This document shows positions 22,159-29,339 of a DNA stretch of 29,669 bases, one piece after another (positions within the stretch are counted from its first letter, which is position 1; the number at the start of each line of letters is the position of its first letter). Both the position numbers and the translations under genes were made by a program. The DNA comes from a virus: positions 1-29,669 of the IMG/VR virus record IMGVR_UViG_3300031857_000986. One strand, 5' to 3'. The notes beneath the pieces are model-generated. The model searched no databases. It saw nothing but the letters and a program-made list of their open reading frames with translations, and was not told the DNA's origin.

Positions 22159-23391
22159 ATGGATCCCGTGTGTCATGCTTCATATGGGGAGGCCACAGAT
22201 CAATATATAGCCAAGGTTGTAAAAAGTGTTTATGATCAATCGACAGTAGCGGGTAACACAGGAAAGATTGTAATACTCGGTGCCTCAAGCCTCCTTAACG
22301 CTGGGGGCTGCGGAGGCAACTGGAATACGCTACTGCAAAACAAATTTCTTACTCAGTTTGGCACGTATGCCTCAGGCTCTCAGCCAGAGGTTCAATTTGT
22401 TTTAACTGCCAGTGAATTGGAAACCTTTTTTAATACAACCATTACCGCCACTCCACCAAAAATGATTTGGATTTCCGACGATTGGTCAACTCTTTTTGGT
22501 GATCAAACAATCACAAATCTTATGACAACCAACGCAGAAAAAATAGCAGACTTTGTCAATTCAGGTGGAGGACTTTTTGCCAGCCACAACAACTATGGTT
22601 GGCTAACTGCACTTCTTCCCACAGCTGTTTATAACAACGGTGGGTGCAACGGTGGGCCACAAGCAACACAAGATGGAATAAACGACTTTGGTCTAACTAA
22701 TCAAATGGTTGAAGCTTGTTGGCATGGATACTTTACGGGCAATGTTGGCACATTAAAAGTACTTGCTGAGTGGAGATACCCAGATGCCAGCACAAGCCCC
22801 TTTGTTGCTGTCTCAATTGGTGGAGGAGAAGTTTCTCTACCAAGCTCCTTTACACTTGCAATTTCTCCCGAAGAACCAAACGCTGGAGAAGACCTTGTAA
22901 TAACCGCAACTGCACAGACAATATCTGGAGTAGCTCAAGAAGGAGTAGTGGTTACCGTTACTGTTAGTGCTGGACCAGATGCAGGACAAACTTTTACTGC
23001 CACCACCAATGCTTCTGGCATAGCCGTAATAACAATCAGAACAGACTCTGTTGGCTCTGCTACTTATACTGCCACTGCTACTGTAAATGGAGTTTCAAAA
23101 ACAGTTTCAAAGACAGTTGTTTGGAATCCTCCAGTAACCACCACAGAGCCTCCGGTGGACACTACGCAGCCTCCGGTGGATACTACGCAGCCTCCGGTGG
23201 ACACTACGCAGCCTCCGGTGGATACTACTGATCCGCCAGCCACCACGGTGCCAGATGATCATGACCACGACCATGGCGACCACGATCACGGATCAGAAAT
23301 GCCAAAGACAGGCTTTGGTGGTGCAAACCTACTAATCTTAGGCTTCTGCCTATTTGTTTTGGGATACTCTTTAATTAGGCGCAAAAACTAA
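22159..23391 (+). CDS. cell-wall-anchored-type surface protein (ThuA-like, Big_1, His-rich, MPKTG)
   Basis: 410 residues from ATG 22159, but the frame is open upstream to the signal-peptide fragment, so the native start is 22008. Residues about 30-220 look like a ThuA/amidotransferase-like sandwich (IVILGASSLLNAGGCGG, FVNSGGGLFASHNNYGW). About 225-315 is a Big_1-type Ig domain. Then come Pro/Val/Asp/Thr repeats, a His/Asp stretch (DDHDHDHGDHDHG), MPKTG at 381-385, a membrane helix and RRKN. That tail is a sortase sorting signal layout. The protein is probably displayed on host wall or membrane. Confidence 0.78.
   Translation: MDPVCHASYGEATDQYIAKVVKSVYDQSTVAGNTGKIVILGASSLLNAGGCGGNWNTLLQNKFLTQFGTYASGSQPEVQFVLTASELETFFNTTITATPPKMIWISDDWSTLFGDQTITNLMTTNAEKIADFVNSGGGLFASHNNYGWLTALLPTAVYNNGGCNGGPQATQDGINDFGLTNQMVEACWHGYFTGNVGTLKVLAEWRYPDASTSPFVAVSIGGGEVSLPSSFTLAISPEEPNAGEDLVITATAQTISGVAQEGVVVTVTVSAGPDAGQTFTATTNASGIAVITIRTDSVGSATYTATATVNGVSKTVSKTVVWNPPVTTTEPPVDTTQPPVDTTQPPVDTTQPPVDTTDPPATTVPDDHDHDHGDHDHGSEMPKTGFGGANLLILGFCLFVLGYSLIRRKN
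23149..23232 (+). repeat. four tandem 21-bp coding repeats
   Basis: Units begin at 23149, 23170, 23191 and 23212. They differ mainly by an alternating C/T (GGACAC against GGATAC), and the last unit diverges at its end. Each codes for a PPVDTTQ-like heptapeptide of the wall-spanning linker. Confidence 0.9.
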
Positions 23392-23416
23392 TTTTACAGA
23401 GTTTTAAGGAGTAAAA

Positions 23417-23503
23417 ATGATATACGTATCCCTTTTCTTGGCTGTGTGTGTTGCCATTCTTCTAGTATTGGAGAAGAAAACAGACAAAAACAATGAAAAA
23501 TAA
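23417..23503 (+). CDS. 28-residue single-pass membrane peptide
   Basis: AAGGAG lies six bases before ATG. The product is a hydrophobic helix (MIYVSLFLAVCVAILLVLE) with a short charged tail (KKTDKNNEK). It sits 21 bases before the holin-like gene and could be an antiholin, accessory holin or membrane-targeting peptide. It is short, but the ribosome site and composition are convincing. Confidence 0.6.
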   Translation: MIYVSLFLAVCVAILLVLEKKTDKNNEK

Positions 23504-23524
23504 TTACTATAGGAGGGTATGAGA

Positions 23525-23773
23525 ATGCAATCAATTAAGCAAATTGTCACTAGAATACTTGCTGTATTTGCAGCTTCTGGATTAAGCGTAATAGGTGCTG
23601 GTGCAATAGCCGGCGTTGAGCTCTGGAAAGCTGTAATGATGGCTGGTGTAGCTGGTGTGGCTACCGTCATTGAAGGTCTCGCAAGAGCCTATATGGACGA
23701 CGGTAAGCTCACAGCTGCAGAGATCAATCAGGTATTTAATAAGGTAGACAAGAAGTCAAAAACAGCTGAATAA
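23525..23773 (+). CDS. holin-like two-helix membrane protein
   Basis: 82 residues from ATG 23525, eight bases after AGGAGG; ATG 23519 is only two bases from it and is less likely. Two hydrophobic helices (ILAVFAASGLSVIGAGAI and VMMAGVAGVATVIEGLA) are followed by DDGKLTAAEINQVF and a Lys-rich tail. That layout is common in actinophage holins. It would form membrane lesions that release the endolysin made from 19117. Confidence 0.75.
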   Translation: MQSIKQIVTRILAVFAASGLSVIGAGAIAGVELWKAVMMAGVAGVATVIEGLARAYMDDGKLTAAEINQVFNKVDKKSKTAE

Positions 23774-23788
23774 TAAAAGGTAGTTAAA

Positions 23789-25612
23789 ATGTCAAGTCTC
23801 CCACCTATTAGCCAGGGCCAGATAGCCCTTGATCCAGTAAATCAAATAATATATTACAAGGACGGCAATAATGAATTAAAAGCCGTAACCTTAAAATGGA
23901 TTCAAGAGACAGCGTCATCTATTGACACAACAGATAACGTAACTGTCAATGGCAATTTTATAATAGGTGGGAACTTAACAGTTAACGGAACAACCGTAAC
24001 CCTTAACACAGAAACAATGTATGTTGAGGACAATATAGTTATCTTAAATTATGGATACACCGGAGCTCCCAGCCTTGATGCAGGGATAGAAGTTGAGCGT
24101 GGGACGTCAACAAACACAAGGCTTCGTTGGAATGAAGACAGCAACATATGGGATTTCACAAATGATGGCGTAACGTATTTTCCAATTCCAACAAAAACTC
24201 CCACATTTGATTCAGTCCAACTTGATACTTCAGCGGTGGTCACTACTGCTGTTGGTAAGCTACACTGGGATTCCAATAATGGAACCGCTAAATTTGCTTT
24301 AAACGGCGGAAACGTTGATCTTGAAATTGGTCAAGAGCTTGTTATTCTAGCAAGAAATGCAGAGTCAACGACAATCAATAAAGGAAAAGTTGTTTACCTT
24401 TATGGAGCCGCCGGTGACAAAGCAGCCGTGAAACTAGCTGATAATAGAAATGAATCAACTTCAAGCAAAACTGTTGGTGTTGCAGCAGAAAACATTGCAG
24501 CTGGTCAACTGGGTTATATAACTAGATATGGAGTTGTTGATAAGTTAAGCCTTGGATCTCCTTACGTCAGCGGAGATGTTCTATGGTTAGGCTATAATGG
24601 AAATTTTACAAAAGTTAAACCATCAACTCCTGAACATCTAGTTTTTATTGGAATTGTAGAAAGAGCAAATGCAGGCAATGGAACTGCATTGATTTTTACT
24701 CAAAATGGTTATGAGCTAGATGAACTTCATAATGTTCAAATTAATCTTGGTACGTTAGCAAACGGAGATGTAATAAGATACAATAGCTCAACTTTAGTTT
24801 GGGAAAATTCGCAAGTTGTTGGTTCCAGTGGCCCCACTGGCGCTACTGGTCCAATAGGTCCCACTGGGGCTACAGGACCATCTGGAACCAATGGAACCAT
24901 TGGCGTAGATGGAGCCACTGGCGCCAGTGGCGCCACTGGCGCCACTGGAGCAACTGGGCCGACTGGAGCCACTGGTCCCACTGGAGCAACTGGCCCCACT
25001 GGAGCAACTGGACCAGCTGGAGCAGATGGGACGGGCGTCAACATTCTTGGTTCATATGAAACCTACGCAGCCCTAGTTGCTGCTCACCCAACGGGTAGTG
25101 TCGGAGATGCATACCTAGTTAATGGTGATCTTTATGTCTGGGATTCTTCGGAAACTGACTGGATTAACGTTGGAAGCATTCAGGGTCCCGTAGGTGCTAC
25201 CGGCCCATCTGGTCCATCAGGCCCATCTGGTCCATCAGGCCCTTCTGGCCCATCGGGCCCCTCTGGCCCATCGGGCCCATCGGGCCCAGGTGTACCAGCG
25301 CCTAGCGTCTTAAGCAAAACTGCAAGCGCAACCCTATCAATTTCTGATGCAAACAACGTCCTGTTGGTCGACTCGTCCAGTTCGATAACTCTAACAGTTG
25401 ATTCAACAACTGGATTCTCTGCTGGTCAAAGTGTTGATATAATTCGTTGGGGTTCTGGTTCTGTAACAGTTTCTGCTGGCACTGGAGCCGTAGTTAGAAG
25501 TACCGCTTCAAATAACCTAAGGGTCCAATACTCGGCTGCTACTCTCATATGTATGGGCGTCATTAGTTCAACACCTAATTATCTATTGGTTGGCGATTTG
25601 GCGGCTATATAA
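23789..25612 (+). CDS. collagen-like tail fibre protein
   Basis: 607 residues. The N-terminal half has beta-rich fibre sequence ([29 protein letters not shown]), like structural proteins of marine phages. Two collagen Gly-x-y blocks follow: a GPTGATG-type block (24830-25033) and a pure Ser-Gly-Pro block (25184-25291), separated by a small globular insert ([18 protein letters not shown]). A C-terminal beta domain follows. Such trimeric collagen rods are used in host-binding fibres. Confidence 0.85.
   Translation: MSSLPPISQGQIALDPVNQIIYYKDGNNELKAVTLKWIQETASSIDTTDNVTVNGNFIIGGNLTVNGTTVTLNTETMYVEDNIVILNYGYTGAPSLDAGIEVERGTSTNTRLRWNEDSNIWDFTNDGVTYFPIPTKTPTFDSVQLDTSAVVTTAVGKLHWDSNNGTAKFALNGGNVDLEIGQELVILARNAESTTINKGKVVYLYGAAGDKAAVKLADNRNESTSSKTVGVAAENIAAGQLGYITRYGVVDKLSLGSPYVSGDVLWLGYNGNFTKVKPSTPEHLVFIGIVERANAGNGTALIFTQNGYELDELHNVQINLGTLANGDVIRYNSSTLVWENSQVVGSSGPTGATGPIGPTGATGPSGTNGTIGVDGATGASGATGATGATGPTGATGPTGATGPTGATGPAGADGTGVNILGSYETYAALVAAHPTGSVGDAYLVNGDLYVWDSSETDWINVGSIQGPVGATGPSGPSGPSGPSGPSGPSGPSGPSGPSGPGVPAPSVLSKTASATLSISDANNVLLVDSSSSITLTVDSTTGFSAGQSVDIIRWGSGSVTVSAGTGAVVRSTASNNLRVQYSAATLICMGVISSTPNYLLVGDLAAI
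24830..25033 (+). repeat. collagen-like coding repeat (GATGPT type)
   Basis: Repeated 9-base units encode Gly-Ala-Thr and Gly-Pro-Thr triplets, with strong internal DNA similarity that permits recombination and length change. Confidence 0.9.
25184..25291 (+). repeat. collagen-like coding repeat (GPS type)
   Basis: Almost uninterrupted Gly-Pro-Ser codons (GGC CCA TCT variants). The block is GC-rich compared with its surroundings and is a likely site of length variation. Confidence 0.9.
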
Positions 25613-25613
25613 A

Positions 25614-26729
25614 ATGGGCAGGGGGATAAGGTTTCCGGGCATAATTGTATCGAGTCCAAGAACGGCCACATTTTCTACTACATTATCTAATCCAACTGTA
25701 TCTACTTATTCGGCTTGGCAATATACAACAAAGAACTCAATCACTAGAAATATTGTTTGGTCAACGACAATAGGCCCAGATACCAACTTAACTGGCGGTT
25801 CGCCAAATCTTAAAATTGAACTGTTCCTCGCATCAAATAATTCTGCTGTTGGTTCACCGCAAAATGTAGCACCATCGTTGAGTGGAAATAGTGGAACTTT
25901 TACTGGTCTAGCGGTCAACACACAATATTATGTAAAGACAACACTAACAGACTCTTATGGTCAAGTTTATGGTCCGGTACAGTCAGCAAATATAATGACA
26001 ACAGATTATGAAGCTGAAAACGTAGCCTATAGCTCAACAAATCCCGAAACATATTATGAAACAGGTTGGGTAAATCCAAACGCAAATACAGCCACAGTTA
26101 ATACTTCTGGGTCACTTTCGGGAAGTTCTTCTCGTGCATTCGACGGGAACTCAGGAACCGCATGGGCATATAGCGGAGTCACTGGTGGAACTTGGATTGG
26201 AGTATATGGTGAAAGCAGTCATAGCGAAACCGCTGCCGCTTCCGATGTTGGAAAAAATATTGTTTCAAGCACTGGAACTGATCCAGGATTAGTTTCTGAT
26301 TCAACTAACTTTTTTGTGGTCGGTATTAGATATAGAATTGAAGCAAGAACGTGGACAAGATTCTATGTTAAAGACGACTATACCGGCAACTTTCTTACAA
26401 GTTCAAGTTTTCCCAGAGAAGGAACTACAGAAAATATAAACCTCAATGCCTATGATTCTCAACCGTATATAGAGAATGCAGCAGATACGTCATACCTTCC
26501 TTTTGTAAACAACACTTACTTTGAGATTCCGTATACAAACTCTACCACAAATGGTTTTGCAGACTACAATGTAAAACTGCCACTAACAGAATGGTATTTT
26601 TTTGGCGTAGCAAGAGTAGCAAATTATTCAATACACATTCTGCAGAGAAACTCCAGCACTTTTAACTCTTGGGTTACTGACTGTCAAGCAAAATTGAGAG
26701 TTGAATACATGGCTCGTAGGGTTAGGTAA
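25614..26729 (+). CDS. putative tail/receptor-binding protein
   Basis: 371 residues from ATG 25614, one base after the fibre stop; a TTG at 25590 in the same frame overlaps the fibre gene and is less likely. An FN3-like segment (about 25-130, IVWSTTIGPDT, YYVKTTLTDSYGQVYGP) precedes a long beta-rich domain with many Ser, Thr and Asn. There are no collagen repeats. Its position after the fibre gene suggests a distal adhesin or capping protein; no family recognised. Confidence 0.65.
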   Translation: MGRGIRFPGIIVSSPRTATFSTTLSNPTVSTYSAWQYTTKNSITRNIVWSTTIGPDTNLTGGSPNLKIELFLASNNSAVGSPQNVAPSLSGNSGTFTGLAVNTQYYVKTTLTDSYGQVYGPVQSANIMTTDYEAENVAYSSTNPETYYETGWVNPNANTATVNTSGSLSGSSSRAFDGNSGTAWAYSGVTGGTWIGVYGESSHSETAAASDVGKNIVSSTGTDPGLVSDSTNFFVVGIRYRIEARTWTRFYVKDDYTGNFLTSSSFPREGTTENINLNAYDSQPYIENAADTSYLPFVNNTYFEIPYTNSTTNGFADYNVKLPLTEWYFFGVARVANYSIHILQRNSSTFNSWVTDCQAKLRVEYMARRVR

Positions 26730-26741
26730 TAAATTATATTA

Positions 26742-27005
26742 TTAAGGCTCTAGGAAGATGCATTCCCCAGGACACTCTTCAGCAGCCTCTATAACGCTTT
26801 CTAAGAGCTTCTCAGGCACCTCTGCTAACCCTTCTGCCATCTGGTACTTAGGGTCACTGCCAGAGCCAGTAGGACCCATTAGGTTGGGCCAGGCAACCTC
26901 TTTGACATAGGCCAAGCCATCGTCGTGCATCATGAAGACATCAGGTGCTATTTCGGCGCAAAGTCCATCGCCAGTACAAAGGTCCTGATCAATCCACACC
27001 TTCAT
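26742..27005 (-). CDS. ferredoxin, Cx2Dx2C...C type
   Basis: 87 residues. C10-x2-D13-x2-C16 (CTGDGLC) and C78-P (EECPGECIF) match small actinobacterial 3Fe-4S or Asp-ligated 4Fe-4S ferredoxins that serve P450s and other oxidoreductases. The middle (YVKEVAWPNLMGPTGSGSDP) is a longer insert than usual. It overlaps no gene and lies seven bases after the four-Cys protein. As a phage gene it is an auxiliary electron carrier; its partner is not encoded here. Confidence 0.9.
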   Translation of the reverse strand: MKVWIDQDLCTGDGLCAEIAPDVFMMHDDGLAYVKEVAWPNLMGPTGSGSDPKYQMAEGLAEVPEKLLESVIEAAEECPGECIFLEP

Positions 27006-27011
27006 CTTATG

Positions 27012-27407
27012 TCACTCCTTTATTAGATCTTCAGGTATTATCCAAAGCTTGCATATTGCGTCTGATTCAATTCGACCTTTTACGATCTCGCACTGCTGGC
27101 CACCGTGAAAGTAAACACAGTTGCCGCAGATCAAGCCTTTTTCTTTGAAAGGATTATCACTAGCAGGAGCATAGTGTGCTCCATTGGCTTTTGAAGATTG
27201 GTCAAACATTCCGAACTCTCCTACGACTTCTTCATAGTAGTCGTACATCATCAACTGTCTTTTGTTGAGACGTGACTTTGGATCGTTTTCTTCTTCCTCT
27301 TCTTCTTCTTCTTCCTCTTCTTCATCGTCATGAGGATCTTCGGGCATTTCCATGTCCGGTTCATCATTGTCCTGATGATCAAATTCCGAAAGCCAATAGT
27401 TATTCAT
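27012..27407 (-). CDS. four-Cys protein with poly-Glu tract (paralogue A)
   Basis: 131 residues. It begins MNNYWLSEF, carries a run of 12 Glu, then CGNCVYFHGGQQC and a final C in DAICKLWIIP. Cys spacing is Cx2C-x8-C-x12-C, identical to its neighbour, suggesting a shared metal or Fe-S site. The poly-Glu is encoded by mixed GAA/GAG codons. It overlaps the neighbour gene by one base (start/stop). Confidence 0.75.
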   Translation of the reverse strand: MNNYWLSEFDHQDNDEPDMEMPEDPHDDEEEEEEEEEEEENDPKSRLNKRQLMMYDYYEEVVGEFGMFDQSSKANGAHYAPASDNPFKEKGLICGNCVYFHGGQQCEIVKGRIESDAICKLWIIPEDLIKE

Positions 27408-27727
27408 CAGTAGTGCCTAGAGCCCTTTACGATTCCATCTGGAATGGCAGCCAATCTGCAATAGCCATCTTCTTCTACCTGCTGTGCAACAATCTTGCAT
27501 ACACCATCCCCTTCATACAAGGCGCAGTTTCCGCACTTGACTCCGATTTCAAGGTTGTCATTCTCTTCGCCAGATACATAGCCAACCCAGATGCCATTAC
27601 CGTCATCGTTTGCTAGCTTGCCATATTTCTTGGCAATTCTTACGAGTGCGTCTGCAAACTCTTTTTCTGCGGGAGGGAGTTTCATCTCCATCTCCTCAAG
27701 GAATTCAGCTAACCAATAATTGCTCAT
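27407..27727 (-). CDS. four-Cys protein (paralogue B)
   Basis: 106 residues. It begins MSNYWLAEF and ends with CGNCALYEGDGVC...GYCRLAAIPDGIVK, with the same Cx2C-x8-C-x12-C spacing as paralogue A but no poly-Glu. The two genes look like a tandem duplication. The Cys pattern recalls small HiPIP-like or zinc-binding proteins found in phage structural regions; this is inference. Confidence 0.75.
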   Translation of the reverse strand: MSNYWLAEFLEEMEMKLPPAEKEFADALVRIAKKYGKLANDDGNGIWVGYVSGEENDNLEIGVKCGNCALYEGDGVCKIVAQQVEEDGYCRLAAIPDGIVKGSRHY

Positions 27728-27732
27728 TTTAA

Positions 27733-27954
27733 TTACCCCGCCACCATTTCTTGTTCTTTAGGTATACAAATACGATTGCAATAAGCTTCTGACTTATGCT
27801 CGTAAATTATACCTTTAATAAGCTGTCTTTTGCAAGTTGGGCAGCAGAAAGCTTTTGCGTCCTTAGAGCCTAGATATTTAACGGCCTTACCCGGCAGTTC
27901 AACCTTCTCTTTTTTATTACTTGAATTTACTTTTGCGGGCTTCTTACCAGCCAT
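27733..27954 (-). CDS. small basic zinc-ribbon protein
   Basis: 73 residues from ATG 27954 (MAGKKPAKVNSSNKKEK), preceded by GGAGGT with five-base spacing; the longer frame starting at 27972 is rejected. CCPTC and YCNRIC supply a zinc-ribbon-like site. First gene of the minus-strand ferredoxin operon. Confidence 0.72.
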   Translation of the reverse strand: MAGKKPAKVNSSNKKEKVELPGKAVKYLGSKDAKAFCCPTCKRQLIKGIIYEHKSEAYCNRICIPKEQEMVAG

Positions 27955-27983
27955 AACATACCTCCAAAACATGGTTACTATTT

Positions 27984-27989
27984 ATTATA
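27984..27989 (-). promoter_or_regulatory. putative -10 box for the ferredoxin operon
   Basis: TATAAT on the minus strand, about 30 bases before the start codon at 27954. No TGN extension and no clear -35 are seen, so support is moderate. Confidence 0.45.
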
Positions 27990-28068
27990 TAGTAATCTAA
28001 AATGGGCCCTTTTAATCAAAGGATTTAACCCAGTTTAATTGTTTTTAATTTAATTTAAAGGTTTAATT

Positions 28069-28221
28069 ATGGCAGAAGAATTCATGGCTGGAGTAAAAGG
28101 AGCTAGATCAACCGGAAGAATGCTGGGTGCTGCAAACAGTGCTTCTGCAGCAGTTGCTGGTGGCACCTCTAACTCAGGAGCTTTGAGGGCTGCTGGAACC
28201 CTTCTTAACATATTGACATAA
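28069..28221 (+). CDS. small Gly/Ala-rich protein on the opposite strand
   Basis: 50 residues (MAEEFMAGVKGARSTGRMLG, then Ala/Ser/Gly-rich). AAAGG lies about eight bases before ATG. It is the only plus-strand gene among minus-strand genes here, lying between the ferredoxin operon and the tRNA. The composition could suit a small structural or membrane-active peptide. Family not recognised. Confidence 0.5.
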   Translation: MAEEFMAGVKGARSTGRMLGAANSASAAVAGGTSNSGALRAAGTLLNILT

Positions 28222-28236
28222 TCAATATTATGCGAT

Positions 28237-28310
28237 TGGAGTGGGTAGAGGGAATCGAACCCTCACGAGCAGGTCGGAAGCATGCTAGTCTACCATTAAC
28301 TTATACCCAC
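28237..28310 (-). tRNA. tRNA-Gly (anticodon UCC), CCA encoded
   Basis: Minus-strand cloverleaf: perfect 7-bp acceptor GTGGGTA/TACCCAC, D arm AGTT/GACT with GG in the loop, anticodon loop CTTCCGA (anticodon TCC), T arm GAGGG-TTCGATT-CCCTC, discriminator U and an encoded CCA. The anticodon stem has one T-C mismatch. U73 is normal for bacterial tRNA-Gly. It reads GGA, a codon frequent in these AT-rich genes. Confidence 0.93.
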
Positions 28311-28358
28311 GTGATTTATATATTATATCACAAAGTGATTTATATATTATATCACAAA
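28311..28358 (-). repeat. perfect 24-bp tandem repeat carrying the tRNA promoter
   Basis: Two identical 24-bp units (28311-28334 and 28335-28358), each with GTGAT/ATCAC arms as in an operator-like inverted repeat. They abut the tRNA 5' end without a gap. Confidence 0.93.
28322..28354 (-). promoter_or_regulatory. duplicated extended -10 promoters for tRNA-Gly
   Basis: On the minus strand each repeat contains TGATATAAT, an extended -10 with a perfect TATAAT (28322-28327 and 28346-28351). The proximal one would start transcription near 28315, giving a leader of about four bases before the tRNA. The GTGAT/ATCAC arms overlap the boxes and could be a regulator site. Confidence 0.75.
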
Positions 28359-28370
28359 TGTTTTGTTAAA

Positions 28371-29027
28371 TTACTTAGATTTGGTGTCTTTTCCGAAACC
28401 TTCTACAACGCCATAGTCATATCTATAGTCGTCTGAGGTCACCCACTTTGCGGCATCTTCTACATCCCACTTGTTGGTATTTATAAGTCTGTCAATGATG
28501 TTGCCCTTCTTGGTTGTAAAAGACGGATCATACATTCTGACTCTATTGTTGGGCTGTATGGCGTAATTTCCATCGTCTCTGAGAATGACGTGTCCACATT
28601 TGTGTTGTCCAGGATTTTCGCTGAACTTTGTGTTTAAAATATTGTCTTCTGGCGAATGCCAGTCTAGTGTAAATAAATACTTCCCATTGACAAAGTCGCC
28701 AGATCTTGAAACATAAGTCATTCTCATGTTCCTCATTGTGTAGAAGTCGGTAACTGTTATGTGAGAAGAAAAAGCATTCCACAAAACCAGATCATGAATG
28801 TCTGCTTCTGGAACATTGGGTTCAGCGCAAAAAGCAGATATGGGCATTCTCCACCACAGGCCACCATCTTCCATTAGAAAATGGAAAAGTGGGCTTCTTG
28901 ACGGTATTGAGCATACGCCGAATATAAGGCAGGGGAAATACTTATCGTGAGAATCCTGTTGATCCCTAAGATAGTTGCCTCGCACATACGCTTCTATTGG
29001 TGGTATATTTGCGTTCAGTTCTGGCAT
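28371..29027 (-). CDS. hypothetical protein
   Basis: 218 residues, AAGGA six bases before ATG. Trp/Phe/Pro-rich globular sequence (YFPCLIFGVCSIPSRSPLFH, LWWRMPISAFC), an internal CGHVILRDDGNYAIQP, and a charged C terminus. No motif known to me. It ends 12 bases before the tRNA promoter repeats. Confidence 0.7.
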   Translation of the reverse strand: MPELNANIPPIEAYVRGNYLRDQQDSHDKYFPCLIFGVCSIPSRSPLFHFLMEDGGLWWRMPISAFCAEPNVPEADIHDLVLWNAFSSHITVTDFYTMRNMRMTYVSRSGDFVNGKYLFTLDWHSPEDNILNTKFSENPGQHKCGHVILRDDGNYAIQPNNRVRMYDPSFTTKKGNIIDRLINTNKWDVEDAAKWVTSDDYRYDYGVVEGFGKDTKSK

Positions 29028-29062
29028 GATGTCCTTACTATAAGAATATGGGAATAATACAA

Positions 29063-29068
29063 ATTATA
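29063..29068 (-). promoter_or_regulatory. putative -10 box for the 29027 gene
   Basis: TATAAT on the minus strand about 36 bases before ATG 29027, with TTAATG 17 bases further upstream as a poor -35. It lies in an AT-rich 90-base gap. Confidence 0.5.
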
Positions 29069-29120
29069 CTTTTTATAGTACACATCATTAAAAATTTTAA
29101 GACTTATTATAACTTCTTTT

Positions 29121-29339
29121 TTAATCCTGCTTCGCTAATTCCCCGTCTTTAGAAACAACAGAGAAAATCTCTTTTACGGTCTTTTCAATCTCAGGCGCAT
29201 GCTCTTGGCTAAAGAGCCAAATGTCCCAAAGAGCGTCGCAAATCTTTAGGGATGATCTGTGCGCATACTCATGCGGGATGTTATCATTTTTTATCTTACT
29301 GTAGACAAAGCTGTAAGTTTTTGTATAATCAAATTTCAT
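29121..29339 (-). CDS. small hypothetical protein
   Basis: 72 residues (MKFDYTKTYSFVYSKIKNDN, HEYAHRSSLKICDALWDIW), mixed charge and mostly helical. It overlaps the upstream gene by 11 bases, so both are in one operon. Family not recognised. Confidence 0.6.
   Translation of the reverse strand: MKFDYTKTYSFVYSKIKNDNIPHEYAHRSSLKICDALWDIWLFSQEHAPEIEKTVKEIFSVVSKDGELAKQD

Noticed and set aside
23149-23232. Four spaced repeats as a CRISPR array
   Set aside because: The units are contiguous 21-bp coding repeats without spacers, in frame within a Pro/Thr linker.
26730-26741. Terminator between the convergent tail gene and ferredoxin gene
   Set aside because: The gap is only 12 bases and AT-rich, with no stable stem; termination must occur elsewhere or be factor-dependent.
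28069-28221. Small plus-strand ORF as a tRNA-linked integration (att) remnant
   Set aside because: No integrase, no duplicated tRNA 3' end and no direct repeat of the tRNA in the window; the tRNA is complete and has its own promoter.
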